DNA from: Goodfellowiella coeruleoviolacea
Lineage (GTDB): Bacteria; Actinomycetota; Actinomycetes; Mycobacteriales; Pseudonocardiaceae
Length of the DNA: 64,000 bases
Assembly: GCF_024171785.1 (NCBI RefSeq)
Contig: NZ_JAMTCK010000006.1
Coordinates: 372,001-436,000 of the forward strand
Reading direction: 5' to 3'
A program made the position numbers and the translations under genes. Position 1 is the first letter of the stretch; each line of letters opens with the position of its first letter. The notes under the pieces are model-generated. The model was not told where the DNA came from, ran no database searches, and worked only from the letters and a program-made list of their open reading frames with translations. Below are positions 8,962 to 18,919 of the stretch, one piece after another.

Positions 8962-9618
8962 TCAGGCGTCGCCGGGGCGGACCAGGCCGGTCTCGTAGGC
9001 CAGCACCACGGCCTGCACCCGGTCGCGCAGGTCGAGCTTGGCCAGGATGCGGCCGACGTGGGTCTTGACCGTGGCCTCGGACAGGAACAGCTTCCTGGCG
9101 ATCTCGGTGTTGGACAGGCCCTTGGCGATCAGCACCAGCACCTCGCGCTCGCGCTCGGTGAGCGCGTCCAGCACGCTGGCGTCGCGCAGCTCGCCGCCGG
9201 CCGAGCCGAGGAACCGGCCGAGCAGCCGCTTGGTCACGCTGGGCGAGACCACGGCGTCCCCACTGGCCACCGAGCGCAGCGCGGACACCAGGTCGTTGGG
9301 GGGCGTGTCCTTGAGCAGGAACCCGCTGGCCCCGTTGCGCAGCGCGGACAGCGCGTACTCGTCCATGTCGAAGGTGGTCATCACCAGGACCTTGGCCGTG
9401 CCGGCCTCGGTGATCCGCCGGGTGGCCTCGACCCCGTCGAGCACGGGCATGCGCACGTCCATGAGCACCACGTCGGGCCGGATCCGGGCGGCCAGCTCGA
9501 CCGCGTCCAGGCCGTTGCCGGCCTCGCCGACCACCTCGATGTCCGGCTGCGCGTCGAGCACCATGCGGAACCCCATCCGCATCAGCTCCTGGTCGTCCAC
9601 CAGCTGCACTCGGATCAC
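8962..9618 (-). CDS. Response regulator, NarL/LuxR family
   Basis: A 218-residue regulator: receiver domain with acidic pocket VDDQ (residues 7-10), phosphoacceptor Asp54 in VLMDVRMP, Thr/Lys switch region, then a LuxR helix-turn-helix (LTEREREVLVLIAKGL ... ATVKTHVGRIL, about 149-188). It lies 57 bp downstream of the cognate kinase at 9676-10854 and the two form an evident two-component system. Targets cannot be inferred. Confidence 0.93.
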   Translation of the reverse strand: MIRVQLVDDQELMRMGFRMVLDAQPDIEVVGEAGNGLDAVELAARIRPDVVLMDVRMPVLDGVEATRRITEAGTAKVLVMTTFDMDEYALSALRNGASGFLLKDTPPNDLVSALRSVASGDAVVSPSVTKRLLGRFLGSAGGELRDASVLDALTEREREVLVLIAKGLSNTEIARKLFLSEATVKTHVGRILAKLDLRDRVQAVVLAYETGLVRPGDA

Positions 9619-9675
9619 GGCGGTCAGCTTAAACGCCGCTGTTCACCGCTTCGGGCGCCACTCACCAGCGGGAGG

Positions 9676-10854
9676 TCACACACCGTCGGCGAGCGGCAGG
9701 GTGGCGCGCACCCGCCAGCCGCCGCCCGGCCGGGGGCCGGCGGTGAGGGTGCCGCCGAACACGCTGGCGCGTTCCCGCATGCCGATCAGCCCGTTGCCGC
9801 CGGACACCGCCACCACCTCGCGGGGCTTGCCGTAGCCGTCGTCGGCGACCTCCAGCTCCACCCGGTCGTCCTCGCGCGCCACCCGCACCACGGCGCGCGC
9901 GCCCACGCCCGCGTGCTTGAGCGTGTTGGTCAGCGCCTCCTGCACGATCCGGTAGAGGCCAAGGCCCACCGCGGCGGGCAGCCGGTCCAGGTCGCCCCGG
10001 GTCTCCAGTTCGACGGGCAGCCCCACCGTCCTGATCTTCTCGACCAGTTCGACCAGGGCGCGCGCGTCCGGCTGGGGGGCGAGCGCGCCGCCGGGCTCCT
10101 GCTCGCTGCGCAGCACGCCCAGCAGCCGGCGCAGCTCCCCCAGGGCCTCCCGGCCGGTCTCGCCGATGGTCTTCACCGCGGCCTCGGCCAGCTGCGGGTT
10201 GGTCCGGATCGCGTACCCGGCGCCGTCGGCCTGCACGATGATCACGCTGACCGCGTGCGCCACCACGTCGTGCAGTTCCCGGGCGATCCGGGCACGCTCG
10301 TCGGCCACGGCCAGCCTGGCCTGCTGGTCGCGTTCGGTCTCCAGCATCCGCACCCGCTGCTCCACCTCGGCGTGGTAGGCGCGGCGCGCGCCCACGAACC
10401 CGCCAAGCAACCAGCAGAACGCCAGCACCGTGCCGCCGGTGAACACCAGGACCACCGGGATGCCGGCCAGGCCCGCCCCGACCAGCCCGATGGTCAGCGC
10501 GAGCGCGTACAGCCAGGCCTGCGCCGGCCTGCCGAAGGCGACCAGCGTGTACAGGGCGATGCCCAGGGCGAGGTCGCCGACGCGCACCTGCGCGTGGTTG
10601 TTGTAAGTACCGGCGAGCGCGAACACGGTGAGCAGTTGCAGGGTGGCGCCGGCCAGCACCAGGTAGGCGGTCAGGAAGGGCTGCTGCCGGCGGAACGGCA
10701 GCGGCCCGACCAGCAGCAGGCCGATCAGCGCGTACGGCAGCCAGTACTTCTCCGAACCCAGGGAGAGGGGAAAGTCGAGCAGCAGGAGGCACCCGGCGAT
10801 CAGGGTGTCCCCGAAGACCGGGTGCGCACGCATCCACAGGCTCAGCCGCCGCAC
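9676..10854 (-). CDS. Two-component sensor histidine kinase (HisKA_3 type)
   Basis: The 392-residue kinase has a membrane region of about five to six helices in the first 155 residues, a helical linker, the phosphoacceptor motif ARELHDVVAH with His195, and a HATPase domain with QEALTNTLKHAG, a DDGYG box and GLIGMRER. No extracellular domain is apparent, suggesting a membrane-sensed signal. Start ATG 10854. Partner regulator follows at 8962-9618. Confidence 0.92.
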   Translation of the reverse strand: MRRLSLWMRAHPVFGDTLIAGCLLLLDFPLSLGSEKYWLPYALIGLLLVGPLPFRRQQPFLTAYLVLAGATLQLLTVFALAGTYNNHAQVRVGDLALGIALYTLVAFGRPAQAWLYALALTIGLVGAGLAGIPVVLVFTGGTVLAFCWLLGGFVGARRAYHAEVEQRVRMLETERDQQARLAVADERARIARELHDVVAHAVSVIIVQADGAGYAIRTNPQLAEAAVKTIGETGREALGELRRLLGVLRSEQEPGGALAPQPDARALVELVEKIRTVGLPVELETRGDLDRLPAAVGLGLYRIVQEALTNTLKHAGVGARAVVRVAREDDRVELEVADDGYGKPREVVAVSGGNGLIGMRERASVFGGTLTAGPRPGGGWRVRATLPLADGV

Positions 10855-11122
10855 GCCGTCGAGGGTAGGTAGTCCGGCCCGGCGTCGGCGTCGGGCTGGA
10901 GGTTGACTCCGTGTACGACCTCGGGGCTACCCGTGCCGCGTCCCCCCACGCGTGACTGACATCTCCGCTGGTGCGCGCCCGGACGTGGGCGGCGTCTCAC
11001 CCGTTCGGTGGCCTGGGTCACCGGTTCGGCCGGCGGGTACGGGTGTCCCCGGCGCTGGGCCGCGCATGGCACGATTCGACTCACCGTGGCGGCGGCTCGC
11101 CGGGACAGCGCAGGGGGTGAGG

Positions 11123-12682
11123 GTGACGACTGGGTCCGAGCAGCATCTGGCCGGCCCGCTGTCGGCGGCCGTGGCCAACCTGTGCCACCGGCTCCGGCCC
11201 CAGGTCTCGCCGGCGACGGCCCACGGCTTCGCCGAGGTGACCCGCAGGCTGGCCGCCCCACTCCAGGTCGCGGTGGCCGGGCGGATCAAGTCGGGCAAGT
11301 CCACGCTGGTCAACGCGCTGATCGGGCGCCGGGTCGCGCCCACCGACGTGGGCGAGTGCACCCGGCTGGTCACCCGGTTCCAGTACGGCACGGTGGACCG
11401 GGTCGAGGTGGTCTTCCGGTCCGGCCGCAAGCAGGTGCTGCCGTTCGACGCCAACGGCATGATCCCGGCCTCGCTGGGGGTGGACATCGCCGAGGTGTCC
11501 CACCTGGAGGCGTTCCTGACCAACGCGGTGCTGCGTGATCTCACCGTGATCGACACGCCGGGCCTTGGCTCGCTGGACACCGCGTCGGTGGCCAGGACCG
11601 AGCAGGTGCTCGGCGTGAGCCCGCCGCCGGCCGCGGACGCCGCGCCGGTCGGTGACGAACTCGACCCGGTGTCGCGCAGCGCGGTGGCCGGCGCCGAGGC
11701 CGTGCTCTACGTGCTCACCCAGGGCGCGCGCGCCGACGACCAGCAGGCGCTGGCCGCGTTCACCGCGGCGACCGCGCGCCGCGACGCGGGTCCGGTCAAC
11801 GCGATCGCCGTGCTCAACAAGGTGGACACCATCCCGCCGGAGTCGGTGCCCGGCTCGGACGGCGACGTGTGGCGGGCCGCCCTGCTGATGGCCGACAAGC
11901 AGGCGCAGAACCTCAGGCCCAGGGTGGCCGCGGTGCTGCCGGTGATCGGCCTGCTCGCGGAGACCGCCGAGACCGGCGGGTTCACCTCGGCCGACGCGGA
12001 CGCGCTGCGGCAGCTGGCCGAGCTGGACGAGGCCACGGTCGACACCCTGCTGATGTCCGCGGACATCTTCACCAGCTGGGACTGCCCGGTGCCGGCCGGC
12101 ACCCGGATGCGCCTGCTGGAGCGACTGGACCTGTACGGGATCGGCCGGGCGGTGAGCGCGCTGCGGGCCGAGCCGGCGCTCTCGGCCGGGGCGCTGCGCC
12201 GCATCCTGCTGGACCGCTCCGGGCTGGCCGGGGTGCGGGGCCGGCTGGACGCCCTGTTCCGGGCCAGGGCCGACGGGATCAAGGCGGCGGCGGCGCTCGC
12301 GTCGGTCACCGCGCTGGCGCACGCCTCGGGTGATCCTGCCGAGCGGCAGCGGGTGCACGACGCCATCGAGGTGCTGCTGGCCAGGCCCGAGGCGCACCAG
12401 CTGCGGCTGTTGGAGGCGTTGACGCTGGTGGCGTCGGGTGCGGTGGCCATGCCCGAGGACCTGGTGAACGAGGTGCTTGCGGTGGGTGGCAGCGCTGACA
12501 TCGCCGAGCAGTTGCAGATGCCCGGCCGCCCCCAGGCGGAGCTGGCCGGCTACGCCCTGGAGCGGGCCAACTGGTGGCGCTCGTTCGCCTCGTTCGGCGC
12601 CACCCCGGCACAGAGCCGGGTGGCGCACGTGGTGCACCGGGCGTACTTCCTGATGTGGCAGCAGCTGCGGACCGCGAGATGA
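11123..12682 (+). CDS. Dynamin-like GTPase (first of pair, IniC-like size)
   Basis: A 519-residue large GTPase. The G domain shows the P loop GRIKSGKST (about 53-61), the switch I threonine region DVGECTRLVT, G3 DTPGLGS (144-150) and G4 LNKVD (231-235). The remaining half is helical and Ala/Leu-rich, like the stalk of bacterial dynamins, but has no clear transmembrane hairpin. GTG 11123 follows AGGGGGTGA; ATG 11066 and a still longer form from 10952 are possible. It heads an operon with a GrpE-like gene and a second dynamin, so heteromeric assembly on membranes is likely, as for mycobacterial IniA/IniC and Streptomyces DynA/DynB. Confidence 0.85.
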   Translation: MTTGSEQHLAGPLSAAVANLCHRLRPQVSPATAHGFAEVTRRLAAPLQVAVAGRIKSGKSTLVNALIGRRVAPTDVGECTRLVTRFQYGTVDRVEVVFRSGRKQVLPFDANGMIPASLGVDIAEVSHLEAFLTNAVLRDLTVIDTPGLGSLDTASVARTEQVLGVSPPPAADAAPVGDELDPVSRSAVAGAEAVLYVLTQGARADDQQALAAFTAATARRDAGPVNAIAVLNKVDTIPPESVPGSDGDVWRAALLMADKQAQNLRPRVAAVLPVIGLLAETAETGGFTSADADALRQLAELDEATVDTLLMSADIFTSWDCPVPAGTRMRLLERLDLYGIGRAVSALRAEPALSAGALRRILLDRSGLAGVRGRLDALFRARADGIKAAAALASVTALAHASGDPAERQRVHDAIEVLLARPEAHQLRLLEALTLVASGAVAMPEDLVNEVLAVGGSADIAEQLQMPGRPQAELAGYALERANWWRSFASFGATPAQSRVAHVVHRAYFLMWQQLRTAR

Positions 12683-12776
12683 CAGCGAGGGAGCATCGCA
12701 GGGCCGCCAGGCCCGAGGAGCACACCGAGCGCGGAATCGAGCAGGGCGGTCCTGCCGTGGGAACGGGGTGAGTGCG

Positions 12777-13349
12777 GTGGCGTCCTGGTTTCGCCGCTCG
12801 CGGGGGCGGCAACCCGAACCGAGCCCGCCGGCCCAACTCCCGGTCCCGCACCCGCCGGCCCAGCACCCACCGGCCCAGCCCGCGGCCCCGCCTGCGCCGC
12901 CGGCCGCTCCGGGACCGGCGGGAACCGAGCCGGCCGCACCCGCGTCGAACCACGGCGTGGCGCCCATGACGGACTTCTCCTGCCCGACGGCTGACGTCGC
13001 GGCCGCGGCCGGGGCCGGCCCCGGCCCTGAGCAACTGCTGGACCAGGCGCTGGCCGAGCGCCGCGCCCTGGTGCAGCTGTGCCTGTACGCGCTGGACCGG
13101 GCGCGCAGCTCCGGGGTGGCCGAGCGGATCGAGGACGGCCTGGCCGGCATCGGGGTGGTGGCGGTCCGGCCGGACGGCGAGCGGTTCGATCCGGCCCTGC
13201 ACGAGGCCGGCGGCACGCTGCTCACGGACGACCCGAGCCTGGACGGGGTGGTCGCGGAGACCGAGGTGGTCGGTTTCGTGGACCGGGGCCGGTCCCTGCG
13301 CGCGCCCATCGTCACCGTCTACACCAGCGCCAACCGGGACACCCGGTGA
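12777..13349 (+). CDS. GrpE-like nucleotide exchange factor domain protein
   Basis: A 190-residue protein. The first 60 residues are a Pro/Ala-rich disordered stretch (PEPSPPAQLPVPHPP). After a helical segment (EQLLDQALAERRALVQL) comes a beta-domain whose pattern DGERFDPALHEAGGTLLTDD ... GVVAETEVVGF ... LRAPIVTV matches the C-terminal domain of GrpE, which opens the Hsp70 nucleotide site. The long GrpE coiled coil is much reduced. No Hsp70 gene adjoins, so the domain may have been recruited to the flanking dynamins. The stop codon overlaps the next gene (GTGA at 13346-13349), implying translational coupling. GTG 12777 has GGGGTGAG upstream; GTG 12768 is an alternative. Confidence 0.72.
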   Translation: MASWFRRSRGRQPEPSPPAQLPVPHPPAQHPPAQPAAPPAPPAAPGPAGTEPAAPASNHGVAPMTDFSCPTADVAAAAGAGPGPEQLLDQALAERRALVQLCLYALDRARSSGVAERIEDGLAGIGVVAVRPDGERFDPALHEAGGTLLTDDPSLDGVVAETEVVGFVDRGRSLRAPIVTVYTSANRDTR

Positions 13350-15178
13350 CCACCGCGCTGCCCCTGGCCCAACTGGTCCGCCAGACCGGGGACCGGCTGA
13401 CCGGGTTGCTGCGGGAGGCCGACCCGCAGGCGGCCGAGTGGGTGGCGCAGGTGCGCCAGCAGCGGCCGGACACGCCCACCGTTGTGGTGGTCGGGGAAAC
13501 CAACCGCGGGAAGAGTTCGCTGGTCAACGCGTTGCTGGCCACGCCTGGACTGTCCCCTGTGGACGCCGAGGTGGCCACGGCCAGCTACCTGGTGCTGCGG
13601 CACGGTCCGGAGTGGGCGGCACGGGCCTGCTACCCGGGCCGCGAGCCGGTGCCGTTCCCCGTCACCGAGCTGGTGCACTGGATCTCGGCCAGCCACGAGC
13701 TGCCGGCCGGCCAGCTGCCGCCGGGGCACGTGGAGGTGGAGGCACCCAACCCACTGCTGACCCGACTGTCCCTTGTGGACACCCCGGGGGTTGGCGGGCT
13801 GGACTCGGTGCACGGCGAGCTGGCCATGCGGGCGGCGGCCGGCGCCACCGCGCTGCTGTTCGTCGTGGACGCCTCCGCCCCGCTGACCCGGGGCGAGCTG
13901 GCCTTCCTGCAGCGGGTGGGCGAGCGGGTGGAGACCGTGCTGTTCGCGCTCACCAAGACCGACCACTACCGGGGCTGGCGCCAGGTGCTGGAGGCCGACC
14001 AGGCGCTGCTGGCCGAGCACGCGCCCCGGTTCGCCGACGCGCGGTTCCTGCCGGTGTCGGCGCGGATGTTCGAGATGGCCGCCAAGGCGCCCAGCCCGGA
14101 GGCGGCGGCCATGCTGCGCGAGCGCTCCGGCGTGGCCGAGTTGCAGACCCTGTTGCAGGAGCAGGTCACCGGCCGGGCGGCGATGCTGGGTGAGGCCAAC
14201 GTGCTGCGCGCGCTGGACACCGCGCTTGCCGGGCTGGCCGCCCGACTGGAGGGTGAGCGCCGGGCGCTGACCACGGGCGAGGACGAGGCCGCGTCGTTGC
14301 GGGCCCGCAAGGAGGAGCTGGCCAGCCAGCGCCGCTCGTCCACCCGGGGCTGGCAGGTGCGGTTGCGCGGCGAGGTGCAGCGGGCCCGGCTGGAGACCAG
14401 CCACGAGGTGGGCCGGCACATGCGGGACATGCAGGCCTGGTTCCGGCAGGCCATCGACGCGGCCGACCGGGACGCGCTGGCCGGGCTGCCGCAGCAGGTG
14501 GACGCCGCCCTGCACCTGGTGTCCGGCCAGGTCAGCGCCGGCCTGACCGAGCGGCTGGGCCGGGTCGCCGAGGCCGGGCTGGCCGACCTGTTCTCCGCCG
14601 AGGAGCTGGCGGTGATCCGGTCCCAGTTCGCCAGGGCCGGCCAACCGCCGATCGTGCTGCGGCCCCCGGAGCGGCGGCCGGCCACGGCCGAGGACAAGCT
14701 GCTGGTGTTCATGGGTCTGTCCGGCGGCATGGGGCTGGGCCGGATCGCCACGCTGCCGCTGGCCGGGCTGGGGGTGGCCGCGCTGAACCCGATCGTGCTG
14801 CCGGTCACCATCGTGCTGGGGCTGGGCGCGGGCTGGTGGATGGCGCGCACCCGCAAGCACAGCGCGGACAAGCAGCACATGAAGCAGTGGCTCAGCGACG
14901 CCATCGCCGACGCCAGGTCCACTCTGGACCAACTGGTGTCCGAGCAGCTCATCGACGCCGAGCAGCAGCTGATGCTGGCGTTGGACGAGGCGCTGGGCAA
15001 GCGCATCGAGGCGATCGAGGCCGAGCTGCGCGAGGTGGACCGGGCCATGAAGATGGAGGCGGGCGAGCGCAACCGCGAGGCGCAGAGCGTGGTCAAGCGG
15101 CTGGCCGAGGTCAGGTCCGGTCGGGAGAAGATCGACCAGCTGCTCGGCCGCATCCGGGGCGTGCGCGACCGGGCCTGA
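13346..15178 (+). CDS. Dynamin-like GTPase with hydrophobic paddle (second of pair)
   Basis: A 610-residue dynamin-like protein. The G domain has GETNRGKSSL (50-59), DTPGVGGLD (145-153) and the G4 element TKTD (203-206). A helical stalk follows, then a strongly hydrophobic region at about 452-502 (MGLSGGMGLGRIATLPLAGL followed by a second helix ending GLGAGWWM) typical of a membrane-inserting paddle, and a charged coiled coil to the C-terminus. The start GTG overlaps the GrpE-like stop. The arrangement suggests GTP-driven membrane fusion, repair or stress protection together with the 11123 partner. Confidence 0.87.
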   Translation: MTTALPLAQLVRQTGDRLTGLLREADPQAAEWVAQVRQQRPDTPTVVVVGETNRGKSSLVNALLATPGLSPVDAEVATASYLVLRHGPEWAARACYPGREPVPFPVTELVHWISASHELPAGQLPPGHVEVEAPNPLLTRLSLVDTPGVGGLDSVHGELAMRAAAGATALLFVVDASAPLTRGELAFLQRVGERVETVLFALTKTDHYRGWRQVLEADQALLAEHAPRFADARFLPVSARMFEMAAKAPSPEAAAMLRERSGVAELQTLLQEQVTGRAAMLGEANVLRALDTALAGLAARLEGERRALTTGEDEAASLRARKEELASQRRSSTRGWQVRLRGEVQRARLETSHEVGRHMRDMQAWFRQAIDAADRDALAGLPQQVDAALHLVSGQVSAGLTERLGRVAEAGLADLFSAEELAVIRSQFARAGQPPIVLRPPERRPATAEDKLLVFMGLSGGMGLGRIATLPLAGLGVAALNPIVLPVTIVLGLGAGWWMARTRKHSADKQHMKQWLSDAIADARSTLDQLVSEQLIDAEQQLMLALDEALGKRIEAIEAELREVDRAMKMEAGERNREAQSVVKRLAEVRSGREKIDQLLGRIRGVRDRA

Positions 15179-15302
15179 GCCCGCCGGCCGCCCTGTTCCG
15201 GCTGGTGATCGTTTCCGGTGTGGGTTCCGTCGCGGAACCCGACGGGCCTACCGTGAGTCCAACCGGAGCTTGCGAGACGAGTTGGGACAAGGGGTGCTAG
15301 CG

Positions 15303-16043
15303 GTGTACATCGACGAGAGCGGCGGCGCGGACACGGACATCAAGGTCACGGTCGACGGCGAGGAGTACACCGCCCAGGAGAACTACGACCTGGATGACGA
15401 CGGGGTCAACGAGAGCGCGGTGGTGGAGACCGACGACGGCGGGCACCTCGCGTTCAGCGACACCGACGGCGACGGCGACGCCGACCTGATGACCGAGTTC
15501 GACGAGAACGGCGACCTGGTCAGCCAGGCCCGCTTCGACGCCGAGTCCGGTGAGTGGGTGACCGTGGACGCCTCCTCGGACCCGACCGCCCAGGACGCCG
15601 ACGCCCAGGGCACGACCGGCGGCGCCGGCCAGGGCATGACCGTGGACACCGGGGACGGCCCGCAGCAGGTGGGCCCGGCCACCGAGGACAGCGACGGCGA
15701 CGGCGTGGCCGACACCGCGGTGGTGCGCGACGACGACGGCGACGTGTGGCTGTTCACCGACGTGGACGGGGACGGGCAGGCGGACAGCGCCATCGAGATG
15801 ACCAGGGACGGCCAGGTCACCACCAGCCAGCACACCGGTGACGGCGACTGGACCGTGGTCGAGCAGGGGCACATCGACGAGCAGGGCAAGTACGTGACGG
15901 ACAGCACGGGCGGGCGGTCCAGCGACGAGATCGGCTGGGACGACGAGACCACCTCGGCCGGGCAGTCCAGCAGCGGTGGGGCCACGTTCGGCGGCGTGGT
16001 GCGCATCGACTCGGCCACCGGCCAGTGGATCAGCCCGAACTGA
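15303..16043 (+). CDS. Acidic protein with Asp/Gly-rich calcium-binding-like repeats
   Basis: The 246-residue product is extremely acidic and contains repeated DxDxDG-type loops (DLDDDGVNES, DTDGDGDADLM, DSDGDGVADTAV, DVDGDGQADSA), spaced as two similar halves of about 100 residues. These loops look like calcium-binding EF-hand/thrombospondin-3 loops, although no signal peptide is seen. GTG 15303 has AAGGGG upstream. It follows the dynamin operon by 124 bp on the same strand and precedes a strong terminator, so it may be the last gene of that unit. I recall similar acidic proteins of unknown function in Pseudonocardiaceae; no role is established here. Confidence 0.7.
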   Translation: MYIDESGGADTDIKVTVDGEEYTAQENYDLDDDGVNESAVVETDDGGHLAFSDTDGDGDADLMTEFDENGDLVSQARFDAESGEWVTVDASSDPTAQDADAQGTTGGAGQGMTVDTGDGPQQVGPATEDSDGDGVADTAVVRDDDGDVWLFTDVDGDGQADSAIEMTRDGQVTTSQHTGDGDWTVVEQGHIDEQGKYVTDSTGGRSSDEIGWDDETTSAGQSSSGGATFGGVVRIDSATGQWISPN

Positions 16044-16393
16044 GCCCGCCCCGGCGCGTGGTGCGCGCCACGCCCGAGCCGGCCCCGTCACGGTTACCCG
16101 TGGCGGGGCCGTTTTGTTTATGTCACCCCGTTTTACCCCCGATCGGGTGGAGGTGAACGGCTCGGCAGCTGTGGGTAAACGGGTGCTGAATCGATTACCG
16201 AATCGTTCCTGTGAGAGAAGCTACACGTTTCGGGTCGGCGTTCAATGTTTAACCCCGCTAACCTCGGGCCATCCCTTTTTCACGGCACGCCCGTCCAGCC
16301 GGGCGGGCTCAGCCATTTTTCGAGGACGTCGCCGTCCCGCAGCGGAACCAGCGGCGTCTGGTGCGGGCCAGTGGCGCTCAGTCAGGAGACGAG
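16044..16393. other. Intergenic stretch of 350 bp: terminator then pckG promoter region
   Basis: After the terminator at 16080-16121 the sequence becomes noticeably less GC-rich up to about 16330, as expected for a regulated promoter. I see no clear operator and no further gene. Confidence 0.5.
16080..16121 (+). terminator. Intrinsic terminator
   Basis: CGGCCCCGTCACGG (16080-16093) pairs with CCGTGGCGGGGCCG (16098-16111) over 14 bp with one G-U pair and a TTAC loop, followed by TTTTGTTTAT. It ends the dynamin/acidic-protein unit. Confidence 0.9.
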
Positions 16394-18214
16394 ATGACGG
16401 CAGTGACCATTCCGGGTCTCGATCAGGCACCCACCAACCACCAACGCCTCCTGTCCTGGGTGCGCGAGGTGGCCGAGTTGACAACCCCGGATCAGGTCGT
16501 CTGGGTGGACGGCTCCGACGAGGAATGGGAGCGCTTGACGTCCAGGTTGGTGGCGGCTGGGACTTTTGTCCGACTGGCGAAGAAACCGAACTCCTTCTGG
16601 GCCGCCTCCGACCCGGACGACGTCGCCAGGGTCGAGGAGCGCACCTTCATCTGCTCGCAGGACCCCGCCGACGCCGGGCCGACCAACAACTGGATGGCGC
16701 CGGACGAGATGAAGGCGGTGATGACCGAGCTGTACCGGGGCTGCATGCGTGGACGGACCATGTACGTGATTCCGTTCTGCATGGGTCCGCTGGAGGCGGA
16801 GGACCCCAAACTCGGCGTGGAGATCACCGACTCGGAATACGTGGTCGTCTCCATGCGGGTGATGACCAGGATGGGCAGCAAGGCACTGGCCAAGTTCGGT
16901 GAGGACGCGGATTTCGTGCCGTGCCTGCACTCGGTGGGCAAACCGCTGGAGCCCGGCGAGAAAGACGTGCCGTGGCCGTGCAACCAGACCAAGTACATCA
17001 CGCACTTCCCCGAGGAGCGGACGATCTGGAGCTACGGGTCCGGCTACGGCGGAAACGCGTTGCTGGGCAAGAAGTGCTTCTCGCTGCGAATCGCCTCGGT
17101 GATCGCCCGTGATGAGGGCTGGCTCGCCGAGCACATGCTCATCCTCAAGCTCATCTCGCCGGAGAAGAAGGTCTACTACATTGCCGCCGCATTTCCGTCG
17201 GCATGCGGGAAGACAAATCTCGCCATGTTGCAGCCCACCATTCCGGGCTGGCAGGTGGAAACGCTGGGCGACGACATCGCGTGGATGCGGTTCGGTGCGG
17301 ACGGCCGGCTGTACGCGGTGAATCCGGAATTCGGTTTCTTCGGTGTCGCGCCGGGCACCAACTGGCAGACCAACCCGAACGCGATGCGCACCATCGAGCG
17401 GGGCAACTCGGTGTTCACCAACGTCGGCCTGACCGACGACGGCGACATCTGGTGGGAGGGCATGGAGGACCAGCCCGAGCACCTGACCTCGTGGAAGCAG
17501 CGGGACTGGACCCCGGCCGACGGGGAGAACGGGGTGCCGGCGGCCCACCCGAACTCGCGGTACTGCACGCCGATGGCCCAGTGCCCGGTGCTGGCCCCCG
17601 AGTGGGACGACCCCCAGGGCGTGCCGATCTCGGCGATCTTCTTCGGCGGGCGGCGGGCCACCACGATCCCGCTGGTCACCGAGTCCCGGGACTGGCAGCA
17701 CGGGGTGTTCATGGGCGCCACGCTGTCCAGCGAGAAGACCGCCGCCGCGGCCGGCACCGTGGGCGAGGTGCGGCGCGACCCGATGGCCATGCTGCCGTTC
17801 ATCGGCTACCACGCGGGTGACTACTTCAACCACTGGACCACGCTGGGCAAGAACGCCGACGCGACCAAGCTGCCCAGGATCTTCTACGTCAACTGGTTCC
17901 GGCGCGGCGAGGACAAGCGCTTCCTGTGGCCGGGCTTCGGGGAGAACTCGCGCGTGCTGAAGTGGGCCATCGAGCGCATCGAGGGCAAGGCGGGCGCCCT
18001 GGACACGCCGGTCGGCTGGGTGCCCAGGGCCGAGGACCTCGACCTGTCCGGTCTGGACGCGTCCACCGAGGACATCGCGGCCGCGCTGGCGGTGGACGCC
18101 GAGGAGTGGAAGGCCGAACTGCCGCTGATCGAGGAGTGGTTCGACAAGATCGGCGACAAGCTGCCCACGTCCCTGCGGGACGAACTGGAGGCACTGCGCC
18201 AGCGGCTGGGCTGA
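16394..18214 (+). CDS. pckG: Phosphoenolpyruvate carboxykinase (GTP)
   Basis: A 606-residue cytosolic enzyme that converts oxaloacetate and GTP to phosphoenolpyruvate, the entry to gluconeogenesis. The GTP-class hallmark is the kinase loop [13 protein letters not shown] near residue 270 with its reactive Cys. Other conserved blocks are the N-terminal WVDGSDEEW and NNWMAP, and [11 protein letters not shown] in the C-terminal half. Length is typical. ATG 16394 has AGGAGA at good spacing. It is monocistronic, with a terminator upstream and a convergent deformylase downstream. Confidence 0.97.
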   Translation: MTAVTIPGLDQAPTNHQRLLSWVREVAELTTPDQVVWVDGSDEEWERLTSRLVAAGTFVRLAKKPNSFWAASDPDDVARVEERTFICSQDPADAGPTNNWMAPDEMKAVMTELYRGCMRGRTMYVIPFCMGPLEAEDPKLGVEITDSEYVVVSMRVMTRMGSKALAKFGEDADFVPCLHSVGKPLEPGEKDVPWPCNQTKYITHFPEERTIWSYGSGYGGNALLGKKCFSLRIASVIARDEGWLAEHMLILKLISPEKKVYYIAAAFPSACGKTNLAMLQPTIPGWQVETLGDDIAWMRFGADGRLYAVNPEFGFFGVAPGTNWQTNPNAMRTIERGNSVFTNVGLTDDGDIWWEGMEDQPEHLTSWKQRDWTPADGENGVPAAHPNSRYCTPMAQCPVLAPEWDDPQGVPISAIFFGGRRATTIPLVTESRDWQHGVFMGATLSSEKTAAAAGTVGEVRRDPMAMLPFIGYHAGDYFNHWTTLGKNADATKLPRIFYVNWFRRGEDKRFLWPGFGENSRVLKWAIERIEGKAGALDTPVGWVPRAEDLDLSGLDASTEDIAAALAVDAEEWKAELPLIEEWFDKIGDKLPTSLRDELEALRQRLG

Positions 18215-18288
18215 GCGGGCTCGTCCTGTCGCCCCTTCCGCCCGGCCGCGCCCGGGTCCGGTGGTCAGCGTCGCCCACCGGACCCCCC

Positions 18289-18837
18289 TCAGCCGAGCTT
18301 GCCCCAGATCGGGTGCGGGCTGACCTTGACCCGCGGCCCTGGCTGGTTGTTCCACTCGGCGTTGCGGATCGCGCGCAGCGCTTCCTTGCGGGTCTGGGTG
18401 TCCAGCCGGTCGATGAACAGCACGCCGTCCAGGTGGTCGGTCTCGTGCTGCAGGCACCGGGCCAGCAGGCCGGTGCCGACGACCTGCACCGGGTCGCCGT
18501 GCATGGTGTAGCCCTTGGCGACCACGTTCAACCGCCGCTTGGTGTCGTAGTAGAGCCCGGGGATGGACAGGCACCCCTCGGGGCCGTCCTGCTCCTCCTC
18601 GTCCGGGAAGTCGAGCACCGGGTTGACCAGGTGGCCTTCCACGTCGTTCACGTGGAAGGTGAACACCCGCAGGCTCACCCCGATCTGCGGGGCGGCCAGG
18701 CCGGCGCCGCGCTCGTCGTGCAGGGTGTCGCGCAGGTCCTTGACCAGCTTGTGCAGTTCCCGGTCGAAGGTGGTGACCTCGGCGGCCGGGGTGGTCAGCA
18801 CCGGGTCTCCGAACAGGCGGACCGGCTGGACGGTCAT
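18289..18837 (-). CDS. def: Peptide deformylase
   Basis: The 182-residue metalloenzyme removes the formyl group from nascent N-terminal Met. All three motifs are present: GAGLAAPQIG, EGCLSIPG with the metal Cys, and QHETDHLDGV with the two metal His and catalytic Glu. ATG 18837 gives the usual start MTVQPVRLFGDPVL; GTG four codons upstream is possible. It stands apart from fmt, so it may be an additional deformylase of the kind many actinomycetes carry. Two TTTGCAAA palindromes lie upstream. Confidence 0.96.
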   Translation of the reverse strand: MTVQPVRLFGDPVLTTPAAEVTTFDRELHKLVKDLRDTLHDERGAGLAAPQIGVSLRVFTFHVNDVEGHLVNPVLDFPDEEEQDGPEGCLSIPGLYYDTKRRLNVVAKGYTMHGDPVQVVGTGLLARCLQHETDHLDGVLFIDRLDTQTRKEALRAIRNAEWNNQPGPRVKVSPHPIWGKLG

Positions 18838-18919
18838 CGGGTTCCCCACTTCCTTCGCCACGGCCGGTCCCTGCCGCCCTCGCGGCCGGAACGGGTGGCG
18901 TGCCGTGATCTTGCTGAAC

